A DNA stretch of 14,138 nt from contig JAAVDT010000029.1 of assembly GCA_014801655.1 (NCBI GenBank), forward strand, positions 67,574 through 81,711, given 5' to 3'. Each line of letters starts with the position of its first letter. The stretch's first letter is position 1. The DNA is from Bacteroides sp. GTDB lineage: Bacteria; Bacteroidota; Bacteroidia; Bacteroidales; Muribaculaceae. Under the pieces are notes generated by a model that had not been told where the DNA came from, ran no database searches, and was given only the letters and a program-made list of their open reading frames with translations. The position numbers and the translations under genes were made by a program. Shown here in pieces: positions 14,135 through 14,138 of this stretch.

Positions 14135-14138
14135 TGTA

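Overview
The window looks like chromosomal DNA from an anaerobic gut Bacteroidales species, most likely Muribaculaceae-like. The reasons are promoter boxes of the Bacteroidetes type (TAnnTTTG with a TTG about 20 bases upstream), a DUF4254 gene, a secreted protein with a type IX-secretion-like C-terminal tail, and a GC-rich coding style. The family-level placement is inference.

Layout. At the left edge is the C-terminal end of a plus-strand gene (2-187) with its terminator (206-237). From 450 to 11137 eight genes run on the minus strand, all closely spaced (gaps 9-61 bp). In transcription order they are a large one-pass membrane protein of unknown function, a histidine-type (MINPP-like) phosphatase with a signal peptide, a DUF4254 protein, ruvB, a polysaccharide flippase, a family-4-type glycosyltransferase, argS and a Bax inhibitor-1/YccA membrane protein. 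A promoter candidate lies at 11239-11268 and a terminator at 399-428. A second promoter candidate overlaps the end of the glycosyltransferase and probably drives argS. The flippase and glycosyltransferase point to surface glycan assembly. ruvB and argS are housekeeping genes carried in the same cluster.

At 11138-11665 lies a gene-free stretch with the operon promoter, two REP-like inverted elements, a 7-bp-period repeat array and a strong terminator. A secreted protein gene (11666-13342) follows, also on the minus strand.

The right 796 bases hold no convincing protein gene but are the most unusual part. A perfect-consensus minus-strand promoter (13696-13726) leads into two small hairpins and then a roughly 236-nt rod-like structured RNA candidate (13398-13633). 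Its helices keep pairing through G-U wobbles mainly when read on the minus strand, and it ends in a U9 tract. It resembles a 6S-type RNA in shape. Next come heptanucleotide arrays (AGAGNNN and its complement CTCTNNN), a cluster of GTTCC motifs, and a 19-bp terminator stem whose outer end is built from the last heptad unit. The same heptad appears at 11306-11354, so it is a dispersed intergenic element resembling the short tandem heptamer repeats known from cyanobacteria.
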